A DNA stretch of 64,000 nucleotides from Asticcacaulis tiandongensis (GTDB lineage: Bacteria > Pseudomonadota > Alphaproteobacteria > Caulobacterales > Caulobacteraceae). Below the pieces are notes generated by a model. The model was not told where the DNA came from, searched no databases, and saw nothing but the letters and a program-made list of their open reading frames with translations. Both the position numbers and the translations under genes were made by a program. Below, in pieces: positions 25,161-34,405 of the stretch. The stretch covers positions 1,178,001 through 1,242,000 of the forward strand of contig NZ_SSBC01000010.1 in assembly GCF_006475605.1 (NCBI RefSeq). The letters are read 5' to 3'. The number at the start of each line of letters is the position of its first letter. The stretch's first letter is position 1.

Positions 25161-25967
25161 ATGTCTTACCGCACACGCTTTGCGCCCTCCCCTACGGGCT
25201 TCCTGCATCTGGGTCATGCTTTTTCGGCCCGAACCGCTTTTGAAGCAGCCAAAGCCAATGGGGGCAGCTTTATTCTGCGTATCGAAGACATCGACCACAC
25301 CCGTTGCCGCCCTGAATTTGAAGCGGCCATATACGAAGACCTGTCGTGGCTGGGCATTGAGTGGCCGCAGCCGGTATTGCGCCAAAGTGACCATTTAGCT
25401 GACTATCAGACAGCCCTTGAGCAGCTCAAGACCTCTGGTCTGGTCTATGCTGATTACCGCACCCGCAAGCAACAGGCCGAAGCCGCCTTAAGCGCGCCTC
25501 AGGCCGGTGACACAGCTTTCACACCTTCAGACAGCGCTGAACCGGCATGGCGTTTGTCACTTGAGGCCGCGCGTGAGTTTCTGGGTGCAGCTTACGACGC
25601 CCTGTCCTTTACTGATCTTCACAAAGGCCCGCAAAAAGCCGATCCCGCCGTTAATGGCGATGTCGTTCTGGGCCGCAAGGATGTCGGCGTCGCCTATCAT
25701 CTGGCGGTGGTGGTCGATGACGCCCGTCAGAACATAACCCACATCCACCGCGGCCTTGATCTTTATGACGCTACCCACACGCAGGTGCTGCTACAGGCCC
25801 TGCTTGGCTTTACGACGCCCACCTATGCACACCACGCGCTTTTACTGGACGATCAGGGCCGACGCCTTGCTAAACGCAAAGGCTCAAAATCCCTGCGCGA
25901 CTACCGGCATGAGGGTCTCAGCGTTACGGATATCAAAGCCCTGATTGCCCGAACCCCTGCCGAATAA
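25161..25967 (+). CDS. gluQ: Glutamyl-Q tRNA(Asp) synthetase
   Basis: A 268-residue paralogue of the GluRS catalytic domain without the anticodon-binding domain, which attaches Glu to queuosine in tRNA-Asp. The HIGH motif is FAPSPTGFLHLGH and the KMSKS-like motif RRLAKRKGSKSL. The start is ATG 25161 (MSYRTRFAPSP). The zinc-binding cysteines found in E. coli GluQ-RS are absent: the corresponding place reads YADYRTRKQQ. Some family members naturally lack the site. A terminator follows. Confidence 0.92.
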   Translation: MSYRTRFAPSPTGFLHLGHAFSARTAFEAAKANGGSFILRIEDIDHTRCRPEFEAAIYEDLSWLGIEWPQPVLRQSDHLADYQTALEQLKTSGLVYADYRTRKQQAEAALSAPQAGDTAFTPSDSAEPAWRLSLEAAREFLGAAYDALSFTDLHKGPQKADPAVNGDVVLGRKDVGVAYHLAVVVDDARQNITHIHRGLDLYDATHTQVLLQALLGFTTPTYAHHALLLDDQGRRLAKRKGSKSLRDYRHEGLSVTDIKALIARTPAE

Positions 25968-25974
25968 AGGCATT

Positions 25975-26011
25975 AAAAAAGCCGCCCGATCAAATGACCG
26001 GACGGCTTTTT
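25975..26011. terminator. Bidirectional terminator between gluQ and csp
   Basis: AAAAAAGCCG and CGGCTTTTT flank a partly paired centre (CCCGA...CCGGA). The A run on one side and T run on the other let it serve the converging gluQ and cold-shock genes. Confidence 0.8.
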
Positions 26012-26030
26012 AGATTTATCTCAGCAAATC

Positions 26031-26234
26031 CTAGAGGATCTGAAGATTGACCGCTGCGGTCTTACCGCGCTCGGATTGCAGTTCATAGGCAACCTTCTGG
26101 CCGTCAGCCAGACCCTGAAGGCCTGCGCGCTGTACAGCCGAGATGTGTACGAACACGTCATTGCCGCCATCAGCCGGTTGAATGAAACCAAAACCCTTGG
26201 TGGTGTTAAACCACTTAACTGTACCTTCAGCCAT
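26031..26234 (-). CDS. Cold-shock domain protein
   Basis: A 67-residue CspA-type protein: GTVKWFNTTKGFGFIQP with RNP1 (KGFGFI) and RNP2 (DVFVHIS) motifs. It binds single-stranded RNA and DNA. A 5' leader with a GAAACCG/CGGTTTC hairpin at 26323-26346 may be part of its transcript. Caulobacter relatives have several csp genes, so I give no specific symbol. Confidence 0.95.
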   Translation of the reverse strand: MAEGTVKWFNTTKGFGFIQPADGGNDVFVHISAVQRAGLQGLADGQKVAYELQSERGKTAAVNLQIL

Positions 26235-26575
26235 TTACGCTCTCCCTTTTTAAACGAGCCAGTATCGAGGTGTGCGGGGGTGTCCCCCTGAAACAATCGC
26301 CTATCTCGGTAGCAGCAGGTTTGAAACCGACCCTACAGCCGGTTTCGGGCAGCTCAGATTAACGAATTGTGCACAGGATTAAGCCCTTACTTTCCGCAAC
26401 CGTCAAACAAAAAAACACATGGTTTCTTATGAAATTACATAAAAAACCATGTTATTTTAGACGTATTCAGTGATCACGTTTCCGGATGCAGCCTCAGGGC
26501 GCACATGCTCACCCTCTTGTTGTTATCTGCAAAACTACCTAACAATGCCTGTCGCTCCTGATCGGATAGATTGCC
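26235..26575. promoter_or_regulatory. Csp leader and a long AT-rich hairpin, 341 bp
   Basis: The stretch carries no gene. On the csp side, GAAACCG (26323-26329) can pair with CGGTTTC (26340-26346) in the presumed csp leader. Further on, ACATGGTTT-c-TTATG (26417-26431) pairs with CATAA-a-AAACCATGT (26438-26452), a 14-bp stem with one mismatch and a 6-base loop. It could be an operator for the hydrolase gene, or a terminator-like structure, since TTATTTTA follows. Confidence 0.5.
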
Positions 26576-27628
26576 ATGCGTTTCAACCTGCCCCGTGCGT
26601 CACGACTGAGGCGTTTCGCCCTGAAACAGGCCCTGACCCTGCCCTTTGCCGTGCTGAAATTTCTGTCCGGCGGCAGTATCGTCCACATCAAGGGGCGTAC
26701 ACTCGATCCCCAGATACAGTTTCTCCGTCAGGTGGTTTTTACTCGTAACGACCGCATCCCCTTTTCGCTTACCGGCGGCAGTCTTGCGGGGGTACGCGAA
26801 GACTGGTCAAACCTTACCACGCTGACCGGTTACACAAGCCCGCACATCAGGATCGAAGCCGTCGGGTCTGATAATATTACCGGTCGTCTGGTGCGGCCGG
26901 TTACTATTGATCCCGATGCGCCGCTTCTGGTGCTGTTGCATGAAGGCGGCGGCGTACTTGGCGGGCCTGACCTCAGTCTGGCCTTCGCCAGCGTCTTTGC
27001 CGAAGAAGCCCGCTGCCCCGTCTTCCTGCCAGACTACCGCCTTGCTCCCGAACACCGGTTTCCGTCTGGCGCTGACGATGCGCGATCCGCCTTTGTCTGG
27101 GCTCAGGCCAATGTCGAAAGGCTGGGCGCTAAGTCTGGCACCGTCGCGCTTGGGGGCATATCCATGGGCGGCAATATGGCCGCGCGTCTGTGTCTTGATT
27201 TAAAACGTGATTTCCAGCCCCTGCCTGTGGCGCAACTGCTGATTTCGCCCCTGCTTGACCTCGCCGACAGCCAATTCCGCACAAGCCCCTATGCCCAAAG
27301 CTGGCCCATAGGCGCCACCGATCTGGATATCATGATCGGCCATTATGCCGGTGCCGGTCTGTCGCTCAGCGATCCTACCCTTTCGCCCCTAAGAGAAAAG
27401 CTGATCATCGGGCAACCGGACACGCTTATCGTGGCGGGAGGCCTTGATCCCTTGGCAGCGCAGGCCGAAGCCTATGTCCACCGCCTGCTTGAGGCCCGTA
27501 CCACGGTCATCTATCGCCGCTACGACACCCTGCCTTGCGGTTTCACCCTGTTCGCAGGGCTTGTGGATCACGCCGAAAAAGCCACCCGCGACATCGCGCG
27601 TAACTTCATGGCGCTCCTCAGGGCATAA
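26576..27628 (+). CDS. Alpha/beta hydrolase (HSL/GDXG-type)
   Basis: A 350-residue esterase. The oxyanion segment is LLHEGGGVLGGPDL (an HGGG variant, residues ~120-133), the lid block is YRLAPEHRFPSGADD, and the nucleophile elbow is GGISMGGNM (Ser in GISMG, ~200). The acidic residue is in GGLDPLAAQ (~285) and a C-terminal His completes the triad. These are esterases of the hormone-sensitive lipase group; substrate unknown. The 3' end overlaps the convergent transporter gene by 11 bases. Confidence 0.88.
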   Translation: MRFNLPRASRLRRFALKQALTLPFAVLKFLSGGSIVHIKGRTLDPQIQFLRQVVFTRNDRIPFSLTGGSLAGVREDWSNLTTLTGYTSPHIRIEAVGSDNITGRLVRPVTIDPDAPLLVLLHEGGGVLGGPDLSLAFASVFAEEARCPVFLPDYRLAPEHRFPSGADDARSAFVWAQANVERLGAKSGTVALGGISMGGNMAARLCLDLKRDFQPLPVAQLLISPLLDLADSQFRTSPYAQSWPIGATDLDIMIGHYAGAGLSLSDPTLSPLREKLIIGQPDTLIVAGGLDPLAAQAEAYVHRLLEARTTVIYRRYDTLPCGFTLFAGLVDHAEKATRDIARNFMALLRA

Positions 27629-29231
27629 GCCCGCCCGGCGGCGTGTAATGCACCGTTGCGCCCGGCCCGAGCGGGAAATCGAAATAGACCCAGGCCGCCG
27701 TCATGGCGATACCGAACACCATAAAGGCCAGCGCATAGGGCAGCATCAGGGCCAGCAAAGACCCCACCCCCATCGACTTGTCCCATCGTCGACAGAAGGC
27801 CAGTATCAACGGGAAATAGGACATCAGCGGCGTCATGATATTGGTATAGCTGTCGCCCATCCGATAGGCGGCGGTGGTCATTTCCGGTGAAATCCCGACC
27901 AGCATGAACATGGGGACCACCACAGGGGCCAGTGCCGACCATTTGGCTGTGGCCGAGCCGATAAACAGGTCGAGCACCGACGAGAACAACAACACGCTGA
28001 CCAGCAGGATAGGCGAGGGCAAATCCCATGTTTTCAGCATTTCCGCGCCATTAATCGCCGCAATCGGCCCCAGACGCGACCAGTTGAACATGGCCACGAA
28101 ATGCGCAGCGAAAAAGGCAAAGACAATATAGGGGGCCATCGACCGGATACCATCGGTCATCATCTGGACGACGTCATTATCTGACTTGACTGTCCCCGAC
28201 CCGATACCGAAAGCCACCCCTGTCCCCAGAAACAGGATCAGGAAAAAGGCAATCAGCGAGGCATAGAAGGGCTGTAACCGCGAAGGCCCCTCAGCCGCCT
28301 GATCAATAAGTGGCGAATAGCCGGGCCACAGGGCCAAAGCTGCAAAGGCCGCCACCAGCACCACCGCCGCAAGTCCCGCCCACTTCAGGCCCTTCTTTTC
28401 CTCTCTGGTCACTTCGGACTTGGCCAGTTCGGCCGTGATCTCATCATCCGGCTTGCTGCCCCACGCCCCGAGACGCGGCTCCACCACGCGGTCGGTGATG
28501 AACCAGGCGACCGGTGTGAACACAATGACAATCGCCAGAATAAACCACCAGTTGCCGATCGGGTTCATCGTCCACTCAGGGTCAATGATGCGGGCCGCTT
28601 CCTGCGTAAAACCAAACAAAAGCACATCGATCTGCCCCGGCGTGATATTGCCGGCATACCCCCCCGACACCGCGGCAAAGGCTGCGGCAATACCGACCAA
28701 CGGATGCCGCCCGACCGAGGCATAGATCAGCGCCGCCAAAGGAATAAACACCACATAGGCGGCATCGGAGGCATGGTGCGACACCATGCCTATAACGATA
28801 ACGCAGGGCGTCAGAATGGCCCGCGGGGCCTGACGCAAAGACGACCGGATCAGGGCGCTGAACAGGCCCGTGCGTTCCGCTACCGCCGCCCCGTACATGA
28901 TCACCAGAACCACACCCAGGGGCGCAAATCCGGTCAGGGTCTTGGGCATTTCGACAAACAGCCGCCCGATATTTTCCGCCGTAAACAGGCTGTCAGCGCG
29001 ATAGGTCAGGACCCCGTTTTCAAGCTCGGCCCAGGCAGGGGGCTTATCGCCGCTATAGGTAATCGAGGCCTGCCACCCCAGATGCGCGCCCACCAGCGAT
29101 AACAGCATCAGGGCGAGAATCAGCCAGACAAAGATCATGACCGGATCAGGCAACAGATTGCCTACGCGCTCGACAGCCCCGAGAAAGCCCTTGGAACGGC
29201 GCGTGGCGTCGTCAGATACCGGTATAGTCAC
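27618..29231 (-). CDS. AbgT-family transporter
   Basis: A 537-residue inner-membrane protein of the p-aminobenzoyl-glutamate transporter family, with about twelve hydrophobic segments. Characteristic stretches are GNLLPDPVMIFVWLILAL, MVSHHASDAAYVVFIPLAA, SGGYAGNITPGQIDVLL and FIGSATAKWSALAPVVVPMF. The family imports p-aminobenzoyl-glutamate (AbgT) or exports sulfonamides (MtrF type). Which applies here cannot be told. Confidence 0.92.
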   Translation of the reverse strand: MTIPVSDDATRRSKGFLGAVERVGNLLPDPVMIFVWLILALMLLSLVGAHLGWQASITYSGDKPPAWAELENGVLTYRADSLFTAENIGRLFVEMPKTLTGFAPLGVVLVIMYGAAVAERTGLFSALIRSSLRQAPRAILTPCVIVIGMVSHHASDAAYVVFIPLAALIYASVGRHPLVGIAAAFAAVSGGYAGNITPGQIDVLLFGFTQEAARIIDPEWTMNPIGNWWFILAIVIVFTPVAWFITDRVVEPRLGAWGSKPDDEITAELAKSEVTREEKKGLKWAGLAAVVLVAAFAALALWPGYSPLIDQAAEGPSRLQPFYASLIAFFLILFLGTGVAFGIGSGTVKSDNDVVQMMTDGIRSMAPYIVFAFFAAHFVAMFNWSRLGPIAAINGAEMLKTWDLPSPILLVSVLLFSSVLDLFIGSATAKWSALAPVVVPMFMLVGISPEMTTAAYRMGDSYTNIMTPLMSYFPLILAFCRRWDKSMGVGSLLALMLPYALAFMVFGIAMTAAWVYFDFPLGPGATVHYTPPGGLMP

Positions 29232-29422
29232 CCTGCCCTCATCTCTGATGATTGAAATCCCAAGCTAGCTTACAGGAATTCATACTGTCAAACCCTGAGT
29301 TACCTTACCGCCCCGTTTGGCTTGCCTGCAATGCTCTCCGGCGAACGCTGCGTATGAAATCTCGCTTGTCGCTGTCACCCGCGCCGGATATGCTGCGCAC
29401 AGGATCCGGAGGGGGACAGATC

Positions 29423-29785
29423 ATGCACACGACATTTAAATGCTTATCCATGATCTTAGCAATGGCCGTGCTGCCCCCGTCGGTCAGCGCCGAAGAAACC
29501 CCACATACCCCCGAGGCTATCAAGGCGGTGAGCCAAAGCCTTCAGACCAATCTGAAGGCGGGTCTTGAAGCCTATCAGAAGTCTGATTACCTGACGGCCT
29601 GTACCTCTCTGGCACTGGCGGTCGGCGATGGGCGAACCCTGCGCTGGCATAATGAAGGCCTGATCAAACTTTTCAAAGCCAAGGGTGAAGACACCCGCGA
29701 ATATGAAACCGAAATTATCGCACTCGATGGGGCTATTGGGCGTCTTGAGGCGCGTACCAAAGACGTCTGCGCCTTAGCGCAATAG
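29423..29785 (+). CDS. Small periplasmic protein, unknown
   Basis: A 120-residue exported protein. The ATG at 29423 has GGAGGGGG upstream and gives a signal peptide ending VSA-EETP. The mature part is helical, with Cys residues near 66 and 117 that could form a disulfide. No family recognised. It converges with the Y-family polymerase gene, one base apart. Confidence 0.7.
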   Translation: MHTTFKCLSMILAMAVLPPSVSAEETPHTPEAIKAVSQSLQTNLKAGLEAYQKSDYLTACTSLALAVGDGRTLRWHNEGLIKLFKAKGEDTREYETEIIALDGAIGRLEARTKDVCALAQ

Positions 29786-29786
29786 A

Positions 29787-31067
29787 CTATTCCCAAAATT
29801 CCGGCTGTTCCGGCACACGATTGAAAGCGATCTTCGCCCCGACAAAGGCATGGAGCTTCGGTCGTGGCCCGATGGTAATCGCATCCTTGCCAAAGCGCTG
29901 ATTGAGACCATCCATCGCCGCCAGAAGCTGCATATGCCGCCCGTCTTCCTGTGCCTGAGGCGTCCAGCCAAACAGGTCAGGCGAACCTTGCGCCGGTATC
30001 ATATGCAGGCAGGTAACGGACACTTTCTTAATGCGGTCATTATTGACCTGCGCCACACAGGTCTCCCATAACTGATCCGTGGCCTCCAGCAACCGGAAGG
30101 TGTCAGAGGTCGGCGTGAAGGTCAGGCTCGCCTTACCCTGCCCGACCGGCGCCCCGCGCAGCGACAGATAAAGTCCACCGCATCTATAGCCCATCCGGCG
30201 TAACCGCGATCCGCACTTCGCCGTCAGACGCCGTGCCACCATCCGCGCCTGAGGTAGGGGACGCAACTCTCGCGCCAGAACATGCGAATGGCTGATCGTG
30301 CTGCGTTCGGTTTCCACCTCCGGCGGATCGATACCGTGCAGACTGTACCAGAAATTGTCCCCCATGATCCCGCCCCAGATCTGGCGCAAACGGGTCGGCG
30401 ACATAGCCCACAACTGGGCCATATCAAAAACACCGGCCCGCGCCAGCCTGAGCGTCATCGCCGCCCCGACACCGGGCAGATCATCGACCGGCAGATGCAG
30501 CAAGGGCTTTGGCAACTCATCCAGACGCAGCACCGTCAGGCCAAGCGGCTTTTGCATATCCGCCGCCGTCTTGGCCAGCATGCGTGAGGGGGCAATCCCG
30601 ATCGAAGCCGTCAGACATTCGCCGACATTTTCCAGAATCCGGCGTTGAATACGATGCCCCAGCGCGCGGGCCACCGCTTCTTGCGTCTCAGGCCCTATCA
30701 ACCGGCAGGCCACTTCATCAATCGAACAGACCTTTTCAACCGGTATGACCTGATCGACCTCGGCCAGTATACGGTTATGCACATCGACATAAATATCCGG
30801 TCTGGCCTCAACGACTTTCAGATCACGGCACATCAGTTTCGCGTCACTGACCCGCGTACCGGTCTTGATACCCAGGGCCTTGGCCTCGGCACTGGCGGCA
30901 ATGGCCGAGGTGTGCTCGCTCATCACCGGCACGACAATCACCGGCTTACGCCTCAGGGCCGGATTGCGCTGCTGCTCGACACTGGCGAAAAAGCTGTTCA
31001 TGTCGAGATAGAGCCATTTTAGCCCTCCGCCATCATCGACCCAAAATCTGTGCGTTTTGCTGTTCAT
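29787..31067 (-). CDS. Y-family DNA polymerase (DinB-like), SOS controlled
   Basis: A 426-residue translesion polymerase. Catalytic carboxylates are in YLDMNSFFASVEQQ and CSIDEVA; the helix-hairpin-helix block is LPGVGAAMTLRLARAG; the little finger domain follows. Compared with E. coli DinB it is longer and the first motif has DMNSF in place of DMDAF. The ATG at 31067 is preferred; a GAAC-N7-GAAC SOS box starts 6 bases upstream of it, so LexA would block transcription close to the start codon. A longer frame to 31163 would run through that box. Confidence 0.9.
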   Translation of the reverse strand: MNSKTHRFWVDDGGGLKWLYLDMNSFFASVEQQRNPALRRKPVIVVPVMSEHTSAIAASAEAKALGIKTGTRVSDAKLMCRDLKVVEARPDIYVDVHNRILAEVDQVIPVEKVCSIDEVACRLIGPETQEAVARALGHRIQRRILENVGECLTASIGIAPSRMLAKTAADMQKPLGLTVLRLDELPKPLLHLPVDDLPGVGAAMTLRLARAGVFDMAQLWAMSPTRLRQIWGGIMGDNFWYSLHGIDPPEVETERSTISHSHVLARELRPLPQARMVARRLTAKCGSRLRRMGYRCGGLYLSLRGAPVGQGKASLTFTPTSDTFRLLEATDQLWETCVAQVNNDRIKKVSVTCLHMIPAQGSPDLFGWTPQAQEDGRHMQLLAAMDGLNQRFGKDAITIGPRPKLHAFVGAKIAFNRVPEQPEFWE

Positions 31068-31072
31068 TATTA

Positions 31073-31087
31073 GAACATAACATGAAC
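31073..31087. promoter_or_regulatory. LexA (SOS) box
   Basis: GAAC-ATAACAT-GAAC is an exact match to the alphaproteobacterial LexA consensus (GTTC-N7-GTTC on the other strand). It lies between the polymerase gene and the divergent MFS gene. The right half of an overlapping dyad GTTC-N7-GAAC (31062-31076) shares its first GAAC. Confidence 0.88.
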
Positions 31088-31182
31088 AAATAACCTCAAT
31101 CAAGCCATCCACCCTGCAAATGCCGCATTGCTCTGCAAAATCAGCGGTTCGCATTTGCGTCACGATGCTCTATAGGGGCCAA

Positions 31183-32451
31183 ATGTCTGGGACACCCACA
31201 TCGCCGGTTGAGCCGTCACAAGCCCCCGAACCCGCACCGGCCAAAAAGCCCTCACTGAAAAGCATCATTCAGGAGAACGGTGCCCTGAGCGTTATGCTGG
31301 CGGTAGTGTTCGTCAATCTGGTCGGCTTCGGCCTTGTCGTGCCGCTCCTGCCCTTCTTCGCCAAGAGCCTTGAGGCCCAGATATGGCAGGTGACCCTGAT
31401 GTTCGCCGCCTATTCCTTCGGGCAGTTCTTTGCTGAACCCTTCTGGGGCAGCCTGTCCGATAAAATTGGCCGCAAGCCGGTTCTGGTGGTCACCACGGCG
31501 ATGAACGCCCTGTTCTATTTGGCGCTGGCCTTTGCCCCGACCATCTGGTGGGCGATCTTTATCCGTTTCTTTAACGGTATCGGCTCAGGCAACGTCTCGA
31601 CCATTCAGTCCTATGTCTCGGACATGTCCGAACCGCACCAGAAGGCAGGCCGCATGAGCCTGATCGGCGCGGCTTTCTCACTGGGCTTTATTATAGGGCC
31701 GGTGATTGGCGGCTTTCTGGCGCATGAAGAAGACGGCGTCGCCGGTTTCCGCCTGCCGCTGTTTGTCGCCGCAGGCATGGCGGCTACCGCTGCCATCGGC
31801 GTGCTTTTGTACGTAAAAGAAAGCCGAAAGCGCACGACCTCGGCCCCTCCGGTCAATCTGCGTCAGACCTTTATGATGGTGCGCAAAGACCCGATTCTGG
31901 TGCGCATCATCCTGACGACACTCTGTTACATGGCCGCCTTTGCCGGTCTGGAGTCCACCTTCGGTCTATGGGCAGACGCCCGTTATGGCTGGCAGGCCCG
32001 CGAAGTCGGCCTTGTGTTTCTGGGGATCGGCGTTGCTGCCGCCGTCATGCAGGTCTATCTGACCCGCCGCCTTGTCCGCCGCTTTGGCGAAACCCGTGTT
32101 CTCGCGGGCGGGCTTGTGGTCTTTGGCCTGGGCTTCATCCTCCAGAGTTTTAATAATCTCGCCCCGCTGGTCACGCCCATTGTCATGCTGGCCGCCACCG
32201 GTCAGGCAGTGGTCTTTGCCACCATCTCGGCCCTCATCAGCCTCAATGCCCCGCCCGAACGTCAGGGCGCGGTCTTAGGGCTTAATATGGCCGCCGGGGC
32301 CACGGCCCGCATTATCGGCCCGATTGCCGCCGGTTTCCTGTTCAGCATCACCACCGATGCCCCTCTGTGGTTCGGGGCCGTCATGTGCCTTGTGGCGGCC
32401 TTTCTGGCGCTTAAGGTAGAAAAGGCCGGACAAAACCGCCTATCGGCCTGA
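31183..32451 (+). CDS. MFS transporter, TetA-like
   Basis: A 422-residue twelve-segment permease. Motif A is [13 protein letters not shown] after segment 2, and the first segment has [14 protein letters not shown], as in TetA/MdtG drug exporters. The N-terminal ~35 residues are Pro/Ala-rich and cytoplasmic. The ATG at 31183 follows AGGGG. The substrate is unknown; a drug or metabolite export role is inferred. It is divergent from the polymerase and may share SOS control. Confidence 0.88.
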   Translation: MSGTPTSPVEPSQAPEPAPAKKPSLKSIIQENGALSVMLAVVFVNLVGFGLVVPLLPFFAKSLEAQIWQVTLMFAAYSFGQFFAEPFWGSLSDKIGRKPVLVVTTAMNALFYLALAFAPTIWWAIFIRFFNGIGSGNVSTIQSYVSDMSEPHQKAGRMSLIGAAFSLGFIIGPVIGGFLAHEEDGVAGFRLPLFVAAGMAATAAIGVLLYVKESRKRTTSAPPVNLRQTFMMVRKDPILVRIILTTLCYMAAFAGLESTFGLWADARYGWQAREVGLVFLGIGVAAAVMQVYLTRRLVRRFGETRVLAGGLVVFGLGFILQSFNNLAPLVTPIVMLAATGQAVVFATISALISLNAPPERQGAVLGLNMAAGATARIIGPIAAGFLFSITTDAPLWFGAVMCLVAAFLALKVEKAGQNRLSA

Positions 32452-32499
32452 CAGCACTTGCGTTTCATATCCCTTTCGGATATTAGCGCCTCTTTCCAA

Positions 32500-32533
32500 A
32501 ACCCGTCGGGCCAATGACATGCCTTGGCGGGTT
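32500..32533 (+). promoter_or_regulatory. Hairpin in the rpmI-rplT leader
   Basis: AACCCG (32500-32505) pairs with CGGGTT (32528-32533), with an inner CCAA/TTGG pair. It lies ~45 bases before the rpmI start. In other bacteria L20 represses this operon through a leader structure; a similar role here is only a suggestion. Confidence 0.35.
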
Positions 32534-32575
32534 ATCCATCCTAAAGAGGGCGGCGTTAACCGCGCCGTACACAAA

Positions 32576-32773
32576 ATGTCAAAACTGAAGACCAAGTCCG
32601 GTGCCAAGAAGCGTTTTCGCTTCACCGCAACCGGCAAGGTGAAAGCCGGCGTCGCCGGTAAGCGCCACCGCCTGATCTCGCACAACGGCAAGTACATCCG
32701 TCAAAACCGCGGCACCGTGGTTCTGGCTGACGCCGATGCGAAGAAGATCAAATCCTACATGCCTTACGCCTAA
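32576..32773 (+). CDS. rpmI: 50S ribosomal protein L35
   Basis: A 65-residue basic protein with the L35 pattern [20 protein letters not shown] and ending KIKSYMPYA. The ATG at 32576 matches the family start; the longer frame upstream is leader sequence. It is 14 bases before rplT and co-transcribed with it. Confidence 0.97.
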   Translation: MSKLKTKSGAKKRFRFTATGKVKAGVAGKRHRLISHNGKYIRQNRGTVVLADADAKKIKSYMPYA

Positions 32774-32787
32774 GGAGACGCAGAACT

Positions 32788-33147
32788 ATGGCACGCGTTA
32801 AAAGAGGCGTAGTATCTCACGCCAGACACAAAAAAGTTCTGAAGCAGGCCAAGGGTTTCTACGGCCGCCGCAAGAATACCATCCGTACCGCCAAGGCAGC
32901 TGTCGATAAGGCCGGTCAATACGCTTACCGCGACCGTCGCGTTAACAAGCGTAACTTCCGCGCCCTGTGGATTCAGCGTATCAACGCCGCAGCCCGGATC
33001 GAAGGCTTCACCTATTCGCAGTTCATCCACGGCCTGAACGTTGCGGGCATCACGCTCGACCGTAAGGCTCTGGCAAACATCGCCGCAAATGACGCCGGTG
33101 CCTTTAAGGCCATCGCCGACAAGGTGCGTGGCGCTCTGGCTGCTTAA
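32788..33147 (+). CDS. rplT: 50S ribosomal protein L20
   Basis: A 119-residue ribosomal protein ([28 protein letters not shown]), essential for early 50S assembly and 23S rRNA binding. AAGGAG precedes the ATG. Full length. A terminator follows, separating it from pheS. Confidence 0.98.
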   Translation: MARVKRGVVSHARHKKVLKQAKGFYGRRKNTIRTAKAAVDKAGQYAYRDRRVNKRNFRALWIQRINAAARIEGFTYSQFIHGLNVAGITLDRKALANIAANDAGAFKAIADKVRGALAA

Positions 33148-33170
33148 GTCTTTCTGACTTAGACACATAT

Positions 33171-33210
33171 AAAGACCCCGCACCTTAACCGGTCGCGGGG
33201 TTTTTTATTT
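33171..33210 (+). terminator. Terminator after rplT
   Basis: ACCCCGC and GCGGGGT pair around a 12-base loop, followed by TTTTTTATTTT. It ends the rpmI-rplT transcript. Confidence 0.88.
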
Positions 33211-33273
33211 TCCCCTTTATCCGCCCAACCGTTTGCCCTAAACACAGCCATCATTTCAAACAACGATCCGATC

Positions 33274-34347
33274 ATGAGCGAATACGCAGCCTTACAATCC
33301 GAAATCGAAGCCGAAATCTCGGCGGCATCCGATCTCCCTGCCCTTGAGGCCGTGCGCCTCTCGGCACTGGGTAAGACGGGACGCGTCTCGGGCCTCCTGA
33401 AAACACTCGGCACCCTGCCACCCGAAGAACGTAAGGCCACCGGTGCGGCGATCAACGTCGTGCGCGATGCCGTGCAATCGGCCCTTGAGGCGCGTAAAAT
33501 CGTGCTTGAGGAAGCGCATCTGGCGCAGCGTCTGGCCTCTGAGCGGATTGACCTGTCCCTGCCTGCCGCACCGCGCGCCAAGGGCGGTGTCCACCCGACC
33601 CTTCAGGTGCTCGACGAAATCATCGCCATCTTTGCGGAAATGGGCTTCTCGGTCGCCGAAGGGCCGGATATCGAAGACGACTTCCATAACTTCACAGCGC
33701 TGAACTTCCCCGAAAAGCATCCGGCGCGGGAAATGCACGACACCTTCTTCTTTAATCCGGACGAAAATGGCGTACGCAAGCTTTTGCGCACCCACACCTC
33801 TCCGGTGCAGATCCGTTCGATGATTGCGGACAAACCACCGTTCCGCCTGATCGTGCCGGGCCGTGTGTTCCGCAATGACTCCGACCAGACCCACACGCCG
33901 ATGTTCCATCAGGTCGAAGGTCTGGTGATCGACAAGACCGCGCATATGGGCCACCTGAAATGGGTACTGGAAACCTTCATTTCGCGCTTCTTTGAAACCG
34001 GCGATGTGACCACCCAGTTCCGCCCGCACCACTTCCCCTTTACTGAGCCATCCGCCGAAATGGATGTACGTTGCTCGTGGGAAAAGGGTGAGCTTAAGGT
34101 CGGTTCAGGCGATTCATGGCTCGAAATTCTGGGCTGCGGCATGGTGCATCCGAACGTGCTGAAAGCCTGCGGTATTGATCCTGAGGAGTATCAGGGCTTT
34201 GCCTGGGGTATGGGCGTCGATCGTCTGGCCATGCTGAAATACGGCGTGCCTGACTTACGCGACATGTTCGCCGCCGATGCCCGCTGGCTGTCACACTACG
34301 GCTTTAGTGGCTTTGCGGCCCCTAACCCCGCCAGCGGCCTTTCGTAA
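33274..34347 (+). CDS. pheS: Phenylalanine-tRNA ligase alpha subunit
   Basis: A 357-residue class II synthetase subunit. The N-terminal ~90 residues form the coiled-coil tRNA-binding part; the catalytic domain has motif 1 ([20 protein letters not shown]), motif 2 ([20 protein letters not shown]) and motif 3 ([17 protein letters not shown]). Full length for a bacterial PheS. It forms an alpha2-beta2 enzyme with the pheT product 58 bases downstream. Confidence 0.98.
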   Translation: MSEYAALQSEIEAEISAASDLPALEAVRLSALGKTGRVSGLLKTLGTLPPEERKATGAAINVVRDAVQSALEARKIVLEEAHLAQRLASERIDLSLPAAPRAKGGVHPTLQVLDEIIAIFAEMGFSVAEGPDIEDDFHNFTALNFPEKHPAREMHDTFFFNPDENGVRKLLRTHTSPVQIRSMIADKPPFRLIVPGRVFRNDSDQTHTPMFHQVEGLVIDKTAHMGHLKWVLETFISRFFETGDVTTQFRPHHFPFTEPSAEMDVRCSWEKGELKVGSGDSWLEILGCGMVHPNVLKACGIDPEEYQGFAWGMGVDRLAMLKYGVPDLRDMFAADARWLSHYGFSGFAAPNPASGLS

Positions 34348-34405
34348 GCAAGATTAAAAAGACAAGGAGGCGCGGCCTCCTTGACCTCTATACAAAGTCA
34401 AGACC

